Part shown: one piece after another, positions 16,395-26,952 of the stretch
Numbering within the stretch: the first letter of the stretch is position 1
Layout of the letters: each line of letters opens with the position of its first letter
NCBI GenBank assembly: GCA_035501935.1
Contig: DATJVC010000019.1
Coordinates: 1-64,000 of the forward strand
Reading direction: 5' to 3'
Source: Gammaproteobacteria bacterium
GTDB taxonomy: Bacteria; Pseudomonadota; Gammaproteobacteria; JAJPIJ01
DNA length: 64,000 bases
The notes under the pieces: model-generated
Told to the model about the DNA's origin: nothing
The model's input: the letters and a program-made list of their open reading frames with translations, nothing else
Database searches by the model: none
Translations under genes and position numbers: made by a program

Positions 16395-18755
16395 TCATTC
16401 CCTCTCCACCGTGATTGCCCCGAAGGCCGGGCCCAGATCGGCAAGCGGCCCGCCGCCGTGAATCAGCACGACATCCTGCGCCACTCGATCGTCGCGCCGC
16501 GCGACGGCGGTTTTTGTCTCACCCTGTTGCCGCACGCGCACCCGCTGGCCATCGGCAACCCCGATGCGCTGCAGGGTGGCTCCGTTCAGGCGCACATCGC
16601 CATCCGCCGCGTCCCGGGTCAACTGGAGGGCCTCCGCGTGCCGCACCAATGCATCCACCGCATTCATGGGCACCACCGTCGCCCGCTCCAGCGCGCCGTC
16701 ATTTTTTCTCCACGCGCAGAGGTTGTCCGGCGCGATCGCGCCCGGCGATTCCGGGAGCGCCGCCAGCTCCGCGCGCACGCCGGCGCAATCCACGAAATCG
16801 AAACCCGGCGTCTGCAACTGACCGCCGAGCACACGAAGGATCTTCCACAATGGCCGTGCATCGCCGGCCGGCGGTACGGCGGCCTCGAAACCCTGCCAGC
16901 GGCCCCCGGCATTGACGTAGGTGCCCTCGTTTTCGGCGTAAGGGGCCACGGGCAGCATGACGTGTGCGTGACGTTCCATCGCCGGACTGCGGAACGCCGT
17001 CAGGTGCACGACGAATTCCGCGCCTGTCAGTGCCTTCAGCGCCGCCGCGCCGTCCCAGCAGTCGAGTTCCGGCTCGATGCCGGCCAGTACGTAACCGCGC
17101 CGCGGTTGCGCCAGCACGGCCGCGGCATTCAATCCGGGCGCGGCAACCGCCGCGCCGCGCGGGCCGCGATGCGGCACCGCGCCCGCCAGCCACGCGCCGG
17201 CGGCATTGGCGCCTTCGGCCAGAAAATGCAGGCGGGCGCCGCTGTAATGCGCGATCCACTGCGCGGCCGTTCGCAGCGCCTGAAAATCAACATGGGCGAT
17301 CGCGAGCGGGCCCAGGATTACCGCCGTCGCTTTCGCCGACTTGAGCCGTGATGCGATCCGGCGGTGTGTCTCCTCGACGCCAGCGGCGCGGAAACGTTCC
17401 ACACCGGCGGCGTCATTTGCATCCTCCGCCAGCGCGCGCGCAACGGCGGCAAGCCGGGCCGGCATCGCGGCCGGCGGCACGATCATCTTTTCGCTCACGC
17501 GCCAGTTGCAATCGAAGTCCACCGGATTGAGCACCATCATGGCGGCACCGCGCAGCGCGGCCTTGCGCAGGCGGTGGTTGGCCAGCGGTTGTTCCTTCCT
17601 GACGTTTGAGCCGATGAGAAGCGCCGCCTCCAGCCGTTCCCACTCCGCCAGCGGCGCCTGCCAGCCGGGATACAGCGGCATCTGCTGCTCGCCGCGAAAG
17701 TCGCCCTGCCGCAGGCGGTGATCGATATTCTGGCTGCCCAAGCCGCGCATCAACTTCTGCAGCAAATACATTTCCTCCACCGTGGCACTGGGGCTGATCA
17801 GGGCGCCCAGCTGGGATGCGCCCGCCTGCGACACGACCCGGCGCATTCCCTCCGCCACCCGTTGCAACGCAATCTCCCAGTCCACCCCTCGCCACCGGCC
17901 GTTCTCCCGAATCATCGGTTGCAGCAATCGATCGGGACTGTGCAGCCCTTCATAACTGTAACGATCGCGATCCGACAGCCATACTTCATTCAGTTCCTCG
18001 CATTCGTGCGGCACCACCCGCTTCACCTGCCGCCCCTTGATGTGGAAATCCACGTGCGAGCCCACGCCATCGTGCGGCGCGATCCCCGGCAGCTGCCGCA
18101 ACTCCCAGGCCCGTGCGCTGTAGCGGTAGGGCTTGGAGGTCAAGGCGCCCACCGGGCAGACGTCGATCACGTTGCCCGACATCTCGGAATTGACCGCCTT
18201 CTCAATGTAGGTGCCGATTTCCATGTGCTCGCCGCGGCCGGTGGCGCCGAGCTCGCGCAGACCGGCGATCTCCTCGCCGAAGCGCACGCAGCGCGTGCAG
18301 TGAATGCAGCGCGTCATGTCGGTCTGGATCAGCGGTCCCAGATCCTTGTCCTTGACCACGCGCTTGCCCTCGTTGAAGCGCGACACATCGGCGCCATAGC
18401 CCATGGCCAGGTCCTGCAACTCGCACTCGCCGCCCTGATCGCAGATCGGACAGTCGAGCGGATGGTTGATGAGCAGGAATTCCATCGTCGCCTTCTGCGC
18501 CGCGCGCGCGAAGGGCGAGCGGGTCTGCACCTTCATGCCCTCCATGACCGGCGTGGCGCAGGCCGGCACCGGCTTGGGCATCTTCTCCACCTGCACCAGG
18601 CACATGCGGCAGTTGGCGGCGATGGACAGCTTCTTGTGGTAGCAGAACCGCGGCACGTAGATGTCCGCCTGATCGGTGACCTCGATGATCATGGCGCCCT
18701 TGCGCGCCTGGAGCGGCTTGCCGTCGATCTCAATGTTGACCAGTGCGTCCGCCAT
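16395..18755 (-). CDS. nuoG: NADH-quinone oxidoreductase subunit G
   Basis: 786 aa, the largest peripheral subunit. N-terminal 2Fe-2S ferredoxin domain ([22 protein letters not shown]), the His-Cys3 cluster region [14 protein letters not shown], then 4Fe-4[11 protein letters not shown] with [10 protein letters not shown], followed by a molybdopterin-oxidoreductase-like body without an obvious cofactor function. It carries electrons from NuoF/NuoE inward. It ends 1 base before the GTG of nuoH. Confidence 0.96.
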   Translation of the reverse strand: MADALVNIEIDGKPLQARKGAMIIEVTDQADIYVPRFCYHKKLSIAANCRMCLVQVEKMPKPVPACATPVMEGMKVQTRSPFARAAQKATMEFLLINHPLDCPICDQGGECELQDLAMGYGADVSRFNEGKRVVKDKDLGPLIQTDMTRCIHCTRCVRFGEEIAGLRELGATGRGEHMEIGTYIEKAVNSEMSGNVIDVCPVGALTSKPYRYSARAWELRQLPGIAPHDGVGSHVDFHIKGRQVKRVVPHECEELNEVWLSDRDRYSYEGLHSPDRLLQPMIRENGRWRGVDWEIALQRVAEGMRRVVSQAGASQLGALISPSATVEEMYLLQKLMRGLGSQNIDHRLRQGDFRGEQQMPLYPGWQAPLAEWERLEAALLIGSNVRKEQPLANHRLRKAALRGAAMMVLNPVDFDCNWRVSEKMIVPPAAMPARLAAVARALAEDANDAAGVERFRAAGVEETHRRIASRLKSAKATAVILGPLAIAHVDFQALRTAAQWIAHYSGARLHFLAEGANAAGAWLAGAVPHRGPRGAAVAAPGLNAAAVLAQPRRGYVLAGIEPELDCWDGAAALKALTGAEFVVHLTAFRSPAMERHAHVMLPVAPYAENEGTYVNAGGRWQGFEAAVPPAGDARPLWKILRVLGGQLQTPGFDFVDCAGVRAELAALPESPGAIAPDNLCAWRKNDGALERATVVPMNAVDALVRHAEALQLTRDAADGDVRLNGATLQRIGVADGQRVRVRQQGETKTAVARRDDRVAQDVVLIHGGGPLADLGPAFGAITVERE

Positions 18756-18766
18756 GTCAGTTCACG

Positions 18767-20064
<1,298 letters not shown>

Positions 20065-20068
<4 letters not shown>

Positions 20069-20559
20069 TTCAGATCCTCCAGGATGCGGTCGACCTTCTC
20101 CGGCGTCAGCTGCTCGTGATATTTGTGATCCACCATCATCATGGGGCCGCCGCAGCAGGCGGCGAGACATTCCTCCTCGCATTTGAGATGGATGCGCCCG
20201 TCCCGGGTGCTCTGGCCGGTCTTGATGCCGAGCTTCTTCTCCATGTGCGCCACGATGTCATCGGCGCCCCGCAGCATGCAGGAGATGTTGGTGCACACCG
20301 AGATGCTGTGCCGCCCGACCGGGTGGGTCTCAAACATGGAGTAGAAACTGGCCACTTCATACACCGCGATCGAAGGCATTCCGAGATATTCAGCCACGGC
20401 GTCCATCAATTCCACCGTCAGATGGCCGCCGTTCTCATGCTGGACTTCGCGCAGCGCCGCCAGCACGGCGGAGCGCTTGCGATCCGGCGGGTATTTCGTG
20501 AGCCATTGATCGATGACCTGCCGCGCATGCGCCGACAATTTTGCATTATTCGCTTCCAT
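20065..20559 (-). CDS. nuoE: NADH-quinone oxidoreductase subunit E
   Basis: 164 aa, start ATG at 20559 ([16 protein letters not shown]). A thioredoxin-like fold binds the 2Fe-2S cluster N1a through cysteines in [12 protein letters not shown] and [11 protein letters not shown]. The open frame continues upstream through an intergenic repeat element, but homology begins only after this ATG. The 15 bases before the start lie between the gene and the 122-bp element. Confidence 0.95.
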
Positions 20560-20574
20560 CAAGTCACCAAACCC

Positions 20575-20696
20575 ATGAGCAAGTATTTCGCGTCCAGACA
20601 AGGCGCGAGGTCCTGAGCGGCCGGAGCATACGCGGCAGTATGTGAAGACCGCGAAGGGCCGGGCAACAAAGTATGGGCGCGAAAGACGAAGCTCAT
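20575..20696. repeat. 122-bp palindromic intergenic element, copy A (nuoD-nuoE junction)
   Basis: Imperfect terminal inverted repeats ATGAGC..TTTCGCG at both ends, a CGGAG motif 48 bases in, then the central hairpin CATAC GCGGCA GTATG followed by TGAAGACC. The last bases coincide with the nuoD stop. It has the same architecture and length as the elements at 21954-22076 and 57179-57298. Confidence 0.7.
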
Positions 20697-21946
20697 CTGT
20701 CCACCTCGCCAAAGACGATGTCCTGCGTGCCGATAATCGCAACAACGTCGGCCAGCATGTGGCCCCTGGCCATTTCGTTGAGCGCGGACAGGTGCGCGAA
20801 ACCCGGCGCGCGGATCTTGACGCGGTACGGCTTGTTGGCGCCGTCGGATACCAGGTAAATCCCGAACTCGCCCTTGGGGTGCTCCACCGCCGCGTAGACC
20901 TCGCCGGCAGGCACGCAAAAACCCTCGGTAAACAGCTTGAAATGATGGATCAGCGACTCCATGTCGCCCTTCATTTCCTCGCGCCGCGGCGGCACCAGTT
21001 TGTGATCGTCGATGATCACCGGGCCGGGATTCGCGCGCAGCCACTTGACGCACTGCTTGATGATCCGCGCCGACTGCCGCATCTCCTCGATGCGGACAAG
21101 GTAGCGATCGTAGCAGTCGCCCTTCACGCCCACGGGAACGTCGAAGTCGATCTCATCGTAGACCTCGTAGGGTTGTTTCTTCCGCAGGTCCCAGGCGATA
21201 CCCGAACCGCGCAGCATCGGTCCGCTGAAGCCCAGTTGCAGGGCACGCTCGGGCGTGACGACGCCGATCCCGACCGTGCGCTGCTTCCAGATGCGGTTGT
21301 CGGTCAGCAGTGTTTCATATTCGTCCACGCATTTCGGGAAACGATCGGCGAAGTCATCGATGAAATCCAGCAAGGAACCCCGCCGGTTGCGGTTGAGCCG
21401 CTGCGCGTCGCCGTCGCTTCGAAAACGCGAGGGTTGATACTGCGGCATTTGCGCCGGCAAATCGCGATAGACGCCGCCGGGGCGGTAATAAGTCGCATGC
21501 ATGCGCGTGCCGGACACCGCCTCGTAGCAGTCCATCAAGTCTTCGCGCTCGCGGAAGGCGTACAGGAACACGGTCATTGCCCCGATGTCGAGCGCATGCG
21601 CACCGAGCCAGAGACAGTGGTTCAGGATGCGGGTGATCTCGTCGAACAGTACGCGGATATATTGGGCGCGCTTCGGCGGCGTGATGCCGAGCAACCGTTC
21701 GATGGCGAGCACATAGGCGTGTTCGTTGCACATCATGGAAACGTAGTCGAGCCGGTCCATGTAACCGATGCTCTGGTTGTAGGGCTTGCTCTCGGCCAGC
21801 TTTTCCGTGGCGCGGTGCAGGAGACCGATGTGCGGATCGGCGCGCTCGATGACCTCGCCGTCCATTTCCAGCACGAGCCGCAGCACGCCGTGGGCCGCAG
21901 GATGCTGGGGCCCGAAATTCAGCGTCATGTTCCGAATTTCCGGCAT
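20693..21946 (-). CDS. nuoD: NADH-quinone oxidoreductase subunit D
   Basis: 417 aa, the 49-kDa-type subunit related to NiFe-hydrogenase large subunits but without metal. Conserved segments are [14 protein letters not shown] (quinone-site loop), [28 protein letters not shown] and the C-terminal [12 protein letters not shown]. It lines the quinone cavity with NuoB. In contrast to E. coli, nuoC and nuoD are separate genes here, 141 bases apart, with a repeat element in the gap. Confidence 0.97.
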   Translation of the reverse strand: MPEIRNMTLNFGPQHPAAHGVLRLVLEMDGEVIERADPHIGLLHRATEKLAESKPYNQSIGYMDRLDYVSMMCNEHAYVLAIERLLGITPPKRAQYIRVLFDEITRILNHCLWLGAHALDIGAMTVFLYAFREREDLMDCYEAVSGTRMHATYYRPGGVYRDLPAQMPQYQPSRFRSDGDAQRLNRNRRGSLLDFIDDFADRFPKCVDEYETLLTDNRIWKQRTVGIGVVTPERALQLGFSGPMLRGSGIAWDLRKKQPYEVYDEIDFDVPVGVKGDCYDRYLVRIEEMRQSARIIKQCVKWLRANPGPVIIDDHKLVPPRREEMKGDMESLIHHFKLFTEGFCVPAGEVYAAVEHPKGEFGIYLVSDGANKPYRVKIRAPGFAHLSALNEMARGHMLADVVAIIGTQDIVFGEVDR

Positions 21947-21953
21947 GATCTAC

Positions 21954-22076
21954 GAAAATGTCCTGAAGGGCGCATCGCTGTGTTGAAAACGAACTCGAAA
22001 TGCTCGTGTACTGGCCGTGTACACTCCGCTTTCTCGTCCATTTTCGCCTTGCGCTGCATCCCTTGATGACATTTTC
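21954..22076. repeat. 123-bp palindromic intergenic element, copy B (nuoC-nuoD junction)
   Basis: Bounded by GAAAATGTC and its exact complement GACATTTTC, with further imperfect pairing (ATCAAGGG/CCTGAAGGG). On the minus strand CGGAG occurs 49 bases in, followed by the hairpin TGTAC ACGGCC AGTACA and CGAGCATTTCGAG. It fills almost the whole gap between nuoC and nuoD. Confidence 0.75.
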
Positions 22077-22087
22077 ATTGCTCCACT

Positions 22088-22771
22088 TCAATTCTTGGCT
22101 GATTTGTTGCGGGCGGCGTCAAAGCGATCATCCTTGCGGATCACGCGCGGCACCAGCACGCGATTCTGGATGGTCACCGGCTGGTACACCACGCGGCCCT
22201 TCTCCGGGTCGTAGCGCACCTCGACATGGCCTTCGAGCGGGAAATCCTTGCGGAAGGGATGGCCGATGAAACCATAATCGGTGAGCAGCCGTCGCAAATC
22301 CGGATGCCCCTCGAACAGGATGCCGAACAGATCGAATGCCTCGCGCTCGAACCAGTCGGCGGAATTCCAGATCGCCGTCACCGTATCCACGGTTGGCGGT
22401 TCACCTTCGGCAAAAACGCGCAAACGCAGGCGCTGATTATGTTCCAGCGATAGCAGTTGATAGACCACGGCGTAACGGCGCGGCGTGGTTTGCACATCGG
22501 GGTCATCGCTGACGCCACGGCTGAAACCGGAAGTCGTCGCATTGTTTGTTTCCCAATCGCTGCTTCCAAAGGCGGCGTAATCCACGCCACAAAGGTCCAT
22601 CATCTGGGTAAACGCGAATTGCGGGTCATCCCGCAACCGCTGGCAAACTGTCGAGAACTGCGCGCGCGGCAACTCCATCGTCAGCTGGCCGGTGGCCAGT
22701 ATGAGCTGCGTGTACTGGCCCGCGAAGCATTGTTCCAGTCGCGCTTGTAATTCCGTTACGGGCAGCGGCAT
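22088..22771 (-). CDS. nuoC: NADH-quinone oxidoreductase subunit C
   Basis: 227 aa, start ATG at 22771 (MPLPVTELQARLEQC), 4 bases after nuoB. The 30-kDa family signature is seen in DWFEREAFDLFGILFEGHPDLRRLLTDYGF, which extends to GHPFRKDFPLEG. A structural subunit of the peripheral arm. The C-terminus is basic (RKDDRFDAARNKSAKN). Confidence 0.96.
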   Translation of the reverse strand: MPLPVTELQARLEQCFAGQYTQLILATGQLTMELPRAQFSTVCQRLRDDPQFAFTQMMDLCGVDYAAFGSSDWETNNATTSGFSRGVSDDPDVQTTPRRYAVVYQLLSLEHNQRLRLRVFAEGEPPTVDTVTAIWNSADWFEREAFDLFGILFEGHPDLRRLLTDYGFIGHPFRKDFPLEGHVEVRYDPEKGRVVYQPVTIQNRVLVPRVIRKDDRFDAARNKSAKN

Positions 22772-22775
22772 GGGG

Positions 22776-23327
22776 CTATCTGGCGATGGTCTGGGTGCGG
22801 CGGATCTTCTTTTGCAACTGCACGATGCCGTACAGCAACGCCTCGGCGGTCGGCGGACAGCCGGGGACGTAGACGTCCACCGGCACGATGCGATCACAGC
22901 CGCGCACCACCGAGTAGGAATAATGGTAATAGCCGCCGCCGTTGGCGCAGGAGCCCATGGAGATGACCCAGCGCGGCTCCGCCATCTGGTCGTACACCTT
23001 GCGCAGAGCCGGGGCCATCTTGTTGACCAGCGTGCCGGCGACGATCATCAGATCGGACTGGCGGGGACTCGGTCGGAACACGACGCCGAAACGATCCAAA
23101 TCGTAACGCGCGGCGCCGGCGTGCATCATTTCGACCGCGCAGCACGCGAGCCCGAAGGTCATCGGCCACAGCGAGCCGGTGCGCGCCCAGTTGATCGCGG
23201 CATCGAGCGTGGTGGTGACAAAACCGCGCTGCAGGAAGCCCGTCGTGTCCGTCAGCGTCGTCGGCACAGCGCCGGGGATGGGCGAGGAAGACTTGCTCAT
23301 CGCCGCCGCCGTAAGATTAGTGCTCAT
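22776..23327 (-). CDS. nuoB: NADH-quinone oxidoreductase subunit B
   Basis: 183 aa. It binds the terminal cluster N2 through a tandem cysteine pair and partners: [23 protein letters not shown] and [12 protein letters not shown] are all intact. The ATG at 23327 is used; a second ATG ten codons in (MSKSSSP) is possible. It hands electrons to quinone at the NuoD interface. Confidence 0.96.
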   Translation of the reverse strand: MSTNLTAAAMSKSSSPIPGAVPTTLTDTTGFLQRGFVTTTLDAAINWARTGSLWPMTFGLACCAVEMMHAGAARYDLDRFGVVFRPSPRQSDLMIVAGTLVNKMAPALRKVYDQMAEPRWVISMGSCANGGGYYHYSYSVVRGCDRIVPVDVYVPGCPPTAEALLYGIVQLQKKIRRTQTIAR

Positions 23328-23351
23328 AAAAAAATCCCTCGGAACAAGAAA

Positions 23352-23385
23352 ACCGTTCGCCCTGAGGTATCGAAGGGCAAACGGT
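23352..23385. repeat. GTTCG-type hairpin repeat between nuoA and nuoB
   Basis: ACCGTTCGCCCT (23352-23363) pairs with AGGGCAAACGGT (23374-23385) with one mismatch; the loop is GAGGTATCGA. An ATTTTTG run follows on the plus strand. It is the same repeat family as at 766-879 and 52808-52917. Confidence 0.75.
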
Positions 23386-23405
23386 ATTTTTGAGACAGGT
23401 ACTTG

Positions 23406-23774
23406 TTATTCCCATTCGAGCGCGCCCTTCTTCCATTCGTAGATGAAACCCACGACCAGGATGGCGAGGAAGATCATCATCGCCCAGAAGCCGGCGGCGC
23501 CGATCTGGCGCAGGGCCACGGCCCAGGGAAACAGGAAGGCGATCTCCAGATCGAACAGAATGAACAGGATGGCGACGAGGTAATAACGCACATCGAATTT
23601 CATGCGCGCGTCCTCGAAAGCCTCGAAGCCGCATTCATACGGCGACAACTTCTCGCCGTAGGGTTTGCGGCTGCCAGTGAGGCTGCTCAGGACAAAGCCG
23701 ATGGCAATCGACACCACGCCGACCAGGATGCCGACCACGATGAAGACCAGTATGGGCAGATAGCCTGTTAACAT
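23406..23774 (-). CDS. nuoA: NADH-quinone oxidoreductase subunit A
   Basis: 122 aa with three transmembrane helices. Conserved [44 protein letters not shown] is visible as YECGFE (loop cysteine and glutamates) and [11 protein letters not shown]. It is the first gene of the nuo operon. The 160 bases upstream, to the end of hpnK, should hold the promoter, but I see no convincing -35/-10 pair there. Confidence 0.96.
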   Translation of the reverse strand: MLTGYLPILVFIVVGILVGVVSIAIGFVLSSLTGSRKPYGEKLSPYECGFEAFEDARMKFDVRYYLVAILFILFDLEIAFLFPWAVALRQIGAAGFWAMMIFLAILVVGFIYEWKKGALEWE

Positions 23775-23934
23775 GGCGTAATCACGATGTATTTTCCCGG
23801 CCGCATCACCGCCTGCTGCTGCACAGCAATAGTGTACTGCAAATCCCTCTTAAATGTTGGATTTCACAACCGATTAATAATTCCAGACGCCCCGGTCAGG
23901 GCGGCTTCGGCAGCCGGTTTCCGTCCCACGAGGC

Positions 23935-24795
23935 CTATGCTGTCAAACCGCGAAACGCGACGCGACGGACGCCCAAGGACTCCAGCTGCGCGCGACGCTC
24001 CGGGTCCGCCAGCGCGATGAACTCCTCGGTGCAAAGATAGCTGTCCGGCAGATGGTCGGCATCGGCCGGCCACCGCCTTGTAGCAGGATGACAATACAAT
24101 TCGGTGACACCGTCCGGCAGATGATCAAGAAATCGGACGATACGCGCGGATGTCATGCGACCGCTGTCGTACAAACCGAAAATGTGATCGTTGCAGAGTA
24201 TTCCCGCGCGACGCAACCGCCGGCGCATGGTGCGCAGGCGGTTGGCGGCGAACAACCAACCCCGGCAGCGCCGCAGCAATCCTTCGCGTTGCGCGCGCCA
24301 GGAAACCAGTGGTGGTTCGCTCGGCACCCGCACAGCTTTAATGCCGTATTCCGGGGCGAGCTTGATCAACAAGTCGACGATCACCGGATGCTGGTGGAAA
24401 TGATGGTGCCCGTCCACATGATCGAGCGGGAGGCCGGTGGCGAGGAATCGCTCGAGTTGCGCGCGCACTTCCACCTCCGCCTGTTGCTGCACTGGGCGCA
24501 GGAAAAACAACTTCACGCCCACGCGCACCGGATCACGCAGGAAACGCCCGTCACGCCCGACCAAATCCGGCAGTTGCTCCGCAGGCAGCGCCGGCCGGCC
24601 GTCCACCAGCGCCAGATGCAGGCCGACTCCGAGCGTGGACAGCCGGCGCGCGCGTTCCACGGCATCCGCCGCCGCCGGCGCCGTCACCATGAGACTGGCG
24701 GCGGTCAGTATGCCGCGGCGGTGCGCCTCCTCCACCGCCTCGTTCACCGGCACGGACAGGCCGAAATCATCGGCGGTAACGATGAGTGTCTTCAT
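23935..24795 (-). CDS. hpnK: HpnK / YdjC-like deacetylase family protein
   Basis: 286 aa from the ATG at 24795. Motifs of the YdjC/ChbG fold are present: TADDFGLS (metal-binding aspartates), VGLHLALVDGRP (His), DHVDGHHHFHQHP (metal histidines) and a late ELYCHPATR. The family removes acetyl groups from carbohydrates; the subgroup named HpnK is linked to hopanoid loci in other bacteria. No hopanoid genes are in the window. It lies between tRNA-Leu and nuoA, splitting the common secG-tRNA-nuoA arrangement. Confidence 0.85.
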   Translation of the reverse strand: MKTLIVTADDFGLSVPVNEAVEEAHRRGILTAASLMVTAPAAADAVERARRLSTLGVGLHLALVDGRPALPAEQLPDLVGRDGRFLRDPVRVGVKLFFLRPVQQQAEVEVRAQLERFLATGLPLDHVDGHHHFHQHPVIVDLLIKLAPEYGIKAVRVPSEPPLVSWRAQREGLLRRCRGWLFAANRLRTMRRRLRRAGILCNDHIFGLYDSGRMTSARIVRFLDHLPDGVTELYCHPATRRWPADADHLPDSYLCTEEFIALADPERRAQLESLGVRRVAFRGLTA

Positions 24796-24819
24796 GGGTC
24801 GTTCGAACCGGGTGCTGGA

Positions 24820-24904
24820 TGGTGCCGACGGAGAGACTCGAACTCTCACGGGTTGCCCCACCACCCCCTCAAGATGGCGTGTCTACCAATTCCACCACGT
24901 CGGC
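24820..24904 (-). tRNA. tRNA-Leu (anticodon GAG)
   Basis: An 85-base cloverleaf with acceptor stem GCCGACG / CGTCGGC, D-arm TGGTGGAATTGGTAGAC, anticodon stem CCATC / GGTGG with loop TTGAGGG (GAG), a long variable arm typical of leucine tRNAs (GTGGGGCAACCCGT), T-arm GAGAGTTCGAGTCTCTC and an encoded CCA end. It lies between secG and hpnK on the same strand, as in many gammaproteobacteria where a leucine tRNA follows secG. Confidence 0.97.
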
Positions 24905-24935
24905 ATGCGTATGACGATATGAAAACTAACAGAAA

Positions 24936-25409
24936 TCAGTTTTTTGGTGCAGGGGGCACGGTGGGCACGTCCGCGGGTTTGCTCTCCGGCGCCGGCGGGG
25001 CCGTCCTTTCCGCCCCGGCAGCCTGTACCGGCGCCGGGGAATTCTCCTGCACCGGAGTGCTCATTCCGGGTTTGGCCGGCACATCCGCGGGCTCATTTAC
25101 CGGCGGGGCGGTATTCACCGGCGTCTTGCCCGCGGGCGCGGTGACGACGCTTTCCATCAAACTTTTTTTCGGGGCCTGCTGGTTGGACAGATGCCACAGC
25201 ACGAAACAATTGATGAAAAATAAAGTGGCGAGAATCGCCGTGGTGCGCGACAGAAACGAGGCCGAGCCGCGCGCGCCGAACACGGTCGCCGAGGCGCCGC
25301 TGCCGAAGGCCGCGCCGGCCTCCGCCCCGCGACCGCGCTGGATCAAAATCAACGTGGTCAGCGCCGCCGCCATCAATACATGAAATACCAGCAATACAGT
25401 CATCAACAT
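24936..25409 (-). CDS. secG: Preprotein translocase subunit SecG with a long proline-rich tail
   Basis: 157 aa; the ATG at 25409 (MLMTVLLVF) is used, and another ATG lies two codons in. Two transmembrane helices (about 3-22 and 56-75) flank the family segment LIQRGRGAEAGAAFGSGASATVFGARG. The remaining about 75 residues are rich in Pro, Ala and Val (PAPVQAAG, PPAPESKPADVPTVPPAPKN), much longer than the E. coli tail. It helps SecYE translocation. It sits just after tpiA, a classical arrangement. Confidence 0.95.
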   Translation of the reverse strand: MLMTVLLVFHVLMAAALTTLILIQRGRGAEAGAAFGSGASATVFGARGSASFLSRTTAILATLFFINCFVLWHLSNQQAPKKSLMESVVTAPAGKTPVNTAPPVNEPADVPAKPGMSTPVQENSPAPVQAAGAERTAPPAPESKPADVPTVPPAPKN

Positions 25410-25425
25410 GTTGCAAGTCTCTCGA

Positions 25426-26196
25426 TTAACGTTGTCTCTTCGCGGCATGGCAAATCGCGGCGAACTCCGCAGCGTCCAGCGAAGCACCGCCCACCAGCGC
25501 GCCGTCAATATCTGCTTCCGCGAACAGCGCCGGCGCATTCGCCGCCTTGACGCTGCCGCCGTACAGGATGCGCACCCGCGCCGCCGCCGTGGCGTCATGG
25601 CCGGCGATGCGCTGGCGCAAAAAGGCGTGCACCGCTTCCGCCTGCGCCGGCGTCGCGACACGCCCCGTGCCGATTGCCCACACCGGTTCGTAGGCAATCA
25701 CCGCATCCGCCAACGCCGTTGTTCCACTGCGGTTCAGCACGGCGTCGAGTTGCCGTGCCACCACCCGCTCGGTGTCGCCGGCCTCGCGCTCGGCCAGCGT
25801 CTCACCCATGCACAGGATCGGCGTCAGGCCCACTTCGAGCGCCCGCGCGAACTTGGCCGCAACAAGCTCATCTGTCTCACCGTCATGCTGCCGGCGCTCG
25901 GAATGGCCGATAATCACGTAACGGCAGCCCAGTTCCTTCAGCATACCGCCCTCCACCTCACCGGTATGCGCTCCGGGCGGGTGCGGCGATAAATTCTGTG
26001 CACCAAGGCAGATGCGCCGCGTTACCGGCATATCCGCCAACAACGCCGCCACATCGCGCAAATGCACGAATGCCGGGCATACCGCCACCTTCACGTCCTG
26101 CATCGGCTTCAACTCACGGCGCAAATTTTCCAACAATGCCCGCACCGAACCCAGCGTGCCGTTCATTTTCCAGTTACCCGCCACCAGGCGATCACG
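25426..26196 (-). CDS. tpiA: Triosephosphate isomerase
   Basis: 256 aa from a GTG at 26196, preceded by GGGAG at 6 bases; this start gives the typical N-terminus RLVAGNWKMNG. Catalytic residues are Lys in NWKMN, His in IIGHSERR and Glu in AYEPVWAIGTG; the phosphate loop is YGGSVKAAN. It interconverts dihydroxyacetone phosphate and glyceraldehyde-3-phosphate. A longer frame with an ATG at 26244 is less likely. Confidence 0.97.
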   Translation of the reverse strand, partial: RDRLVAGNWKMNGTLGSVRALLENLRRELKPMQDVKVAVCPAFVHLRDVAALLADMPVTRRICLGAQNLSPHPPGAHTGEVEGGMLKELGCRYVIIGHSERRQHDGETDELVAAKFARALEVGLTPILCMGETLAEREAGDTERVVARQLDAVLNRSGTTALADAVIAYEPVWAIGTGRVATPAQAEAVHAFLRQRIAGHDATAAARVRILYGGSVKAANAPALFAEADIDGALVGGASLDAAEFAAICHAAKRQR

Positions 26197-26280
26197 CACG
26201 CTTATTCTCCCGACGGGGTCTTTGCCGGCCGACGCATTCGACAAAAGGGCCGCAAAGCTTAACCACCGCTGCCCCCGAAA

Positions 26281-26952
26281 TCAATTTTTAGCGGCCCGGC
26301 CGGTTCGCTGGCGACTTGGACACATGCGCCGCAGACAGCATATTTCACAGCGCGGGCGGGGCCGGCATATCTCCTTGGCGTGGCGGACGATGAGGGCGTG
26401 GTATTCATTATAAAGCGGCACATCCGGGCCCAGCGCGGTCTCGAAACCGGTGCGCAGCGTCTCGTAGGATTCATCGCCCTTGATGAGCCCCAGGCGCGAA
26501 AACAGCCGCCGCGTGTAGGCATCGATGACAAATACCGGCCGGTGCAGGGCATAGAGTAGGATGTCATCGGCGGTCTCCGGGCCGACGCCGTGCACGGCCA
26601 GCAGATCATGCCGCAACGTAGGCGTATCCATCATCTTCAGCACGGACACGCCGCCACGCGCCAGCAGCCATTCACAGAAATGCCGCAGCCGGCGCGCCTT
26701 GACGTTGAAATAGCCGGAGGGACGGAGCAGTTCCGCCAGGCGTTTGAGTGGCAGCCGGACGATCCGGCGTGCGTCCAGAGAGCGCACGGCGATTAAGTTG
26801 GCGATGGCGCGCTCCACATTGCGCCAGGCGGTGTTCTGCGTCAGCACCGCACCGACCATGATTTCAAACGGCGTGTCACCCGGCCACCAATGCTGAGGAC
26901 CATGGTGATGATGAAGCCGCTCATACACGGTGCGCAACCGCCTCGCGTTCAT
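26281..26952 (-). CDS. Endonuclease III-related (HhH-GPD) DNA glycosylase with Fe-S cluster
   Basis: 223 aa. HhH-GPD fold with LTQNTAWRNVE near residue 37, helix-hairpin-helix VHGVGPETAD (120-129) and the catalytic aspartate D144 in VIDAYTRR. Four cysteines at the C-terminus (C-x5-C-x2-C-x5-C) should bind a 4Fe-4S cluster. Where Nth has the lyase lysine (GVGRKTA), this protein has glutamate (E126). It therefore resembles the MagIII-type, monofunctional 3-methyladenine glycosylase branch rather than Nth. It overlaps the rluB stop by 4 bases. Confidence 0.88.
   Translation of the reverse strand: MNARRLRTVYERLHHHHGPQHWWPGDTPFEIMVGAVLTQNTAWRNVERAIANLIAVRSLDARRIVRLPLKRLAELLRPSGYFNVKARRLRHFCEWLLARGGVSVLKMMDTPTLRHDLLAVHGVGPETADDILLYALHRPVFVIDAYTRRLFSRLGLIKGDESYETLRTGFETALGPDVPLYNEYHALIVRHAKEICRPRPRCEICCLRRMCPSRQRTGRAAKN

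Noticed and set aside
20560-20745. N-terminal extension of nuoE through the intergenic element
   Set aside because: The open frame exists, but the extension is repeat-derived and homology to NuoE begins at the ATG at 20559.
24796-24864. Longer start for hpnK
   Set aside because: The upstream extension is the complement of the tRNA-Leu region and reads as a non-homologous peptide.
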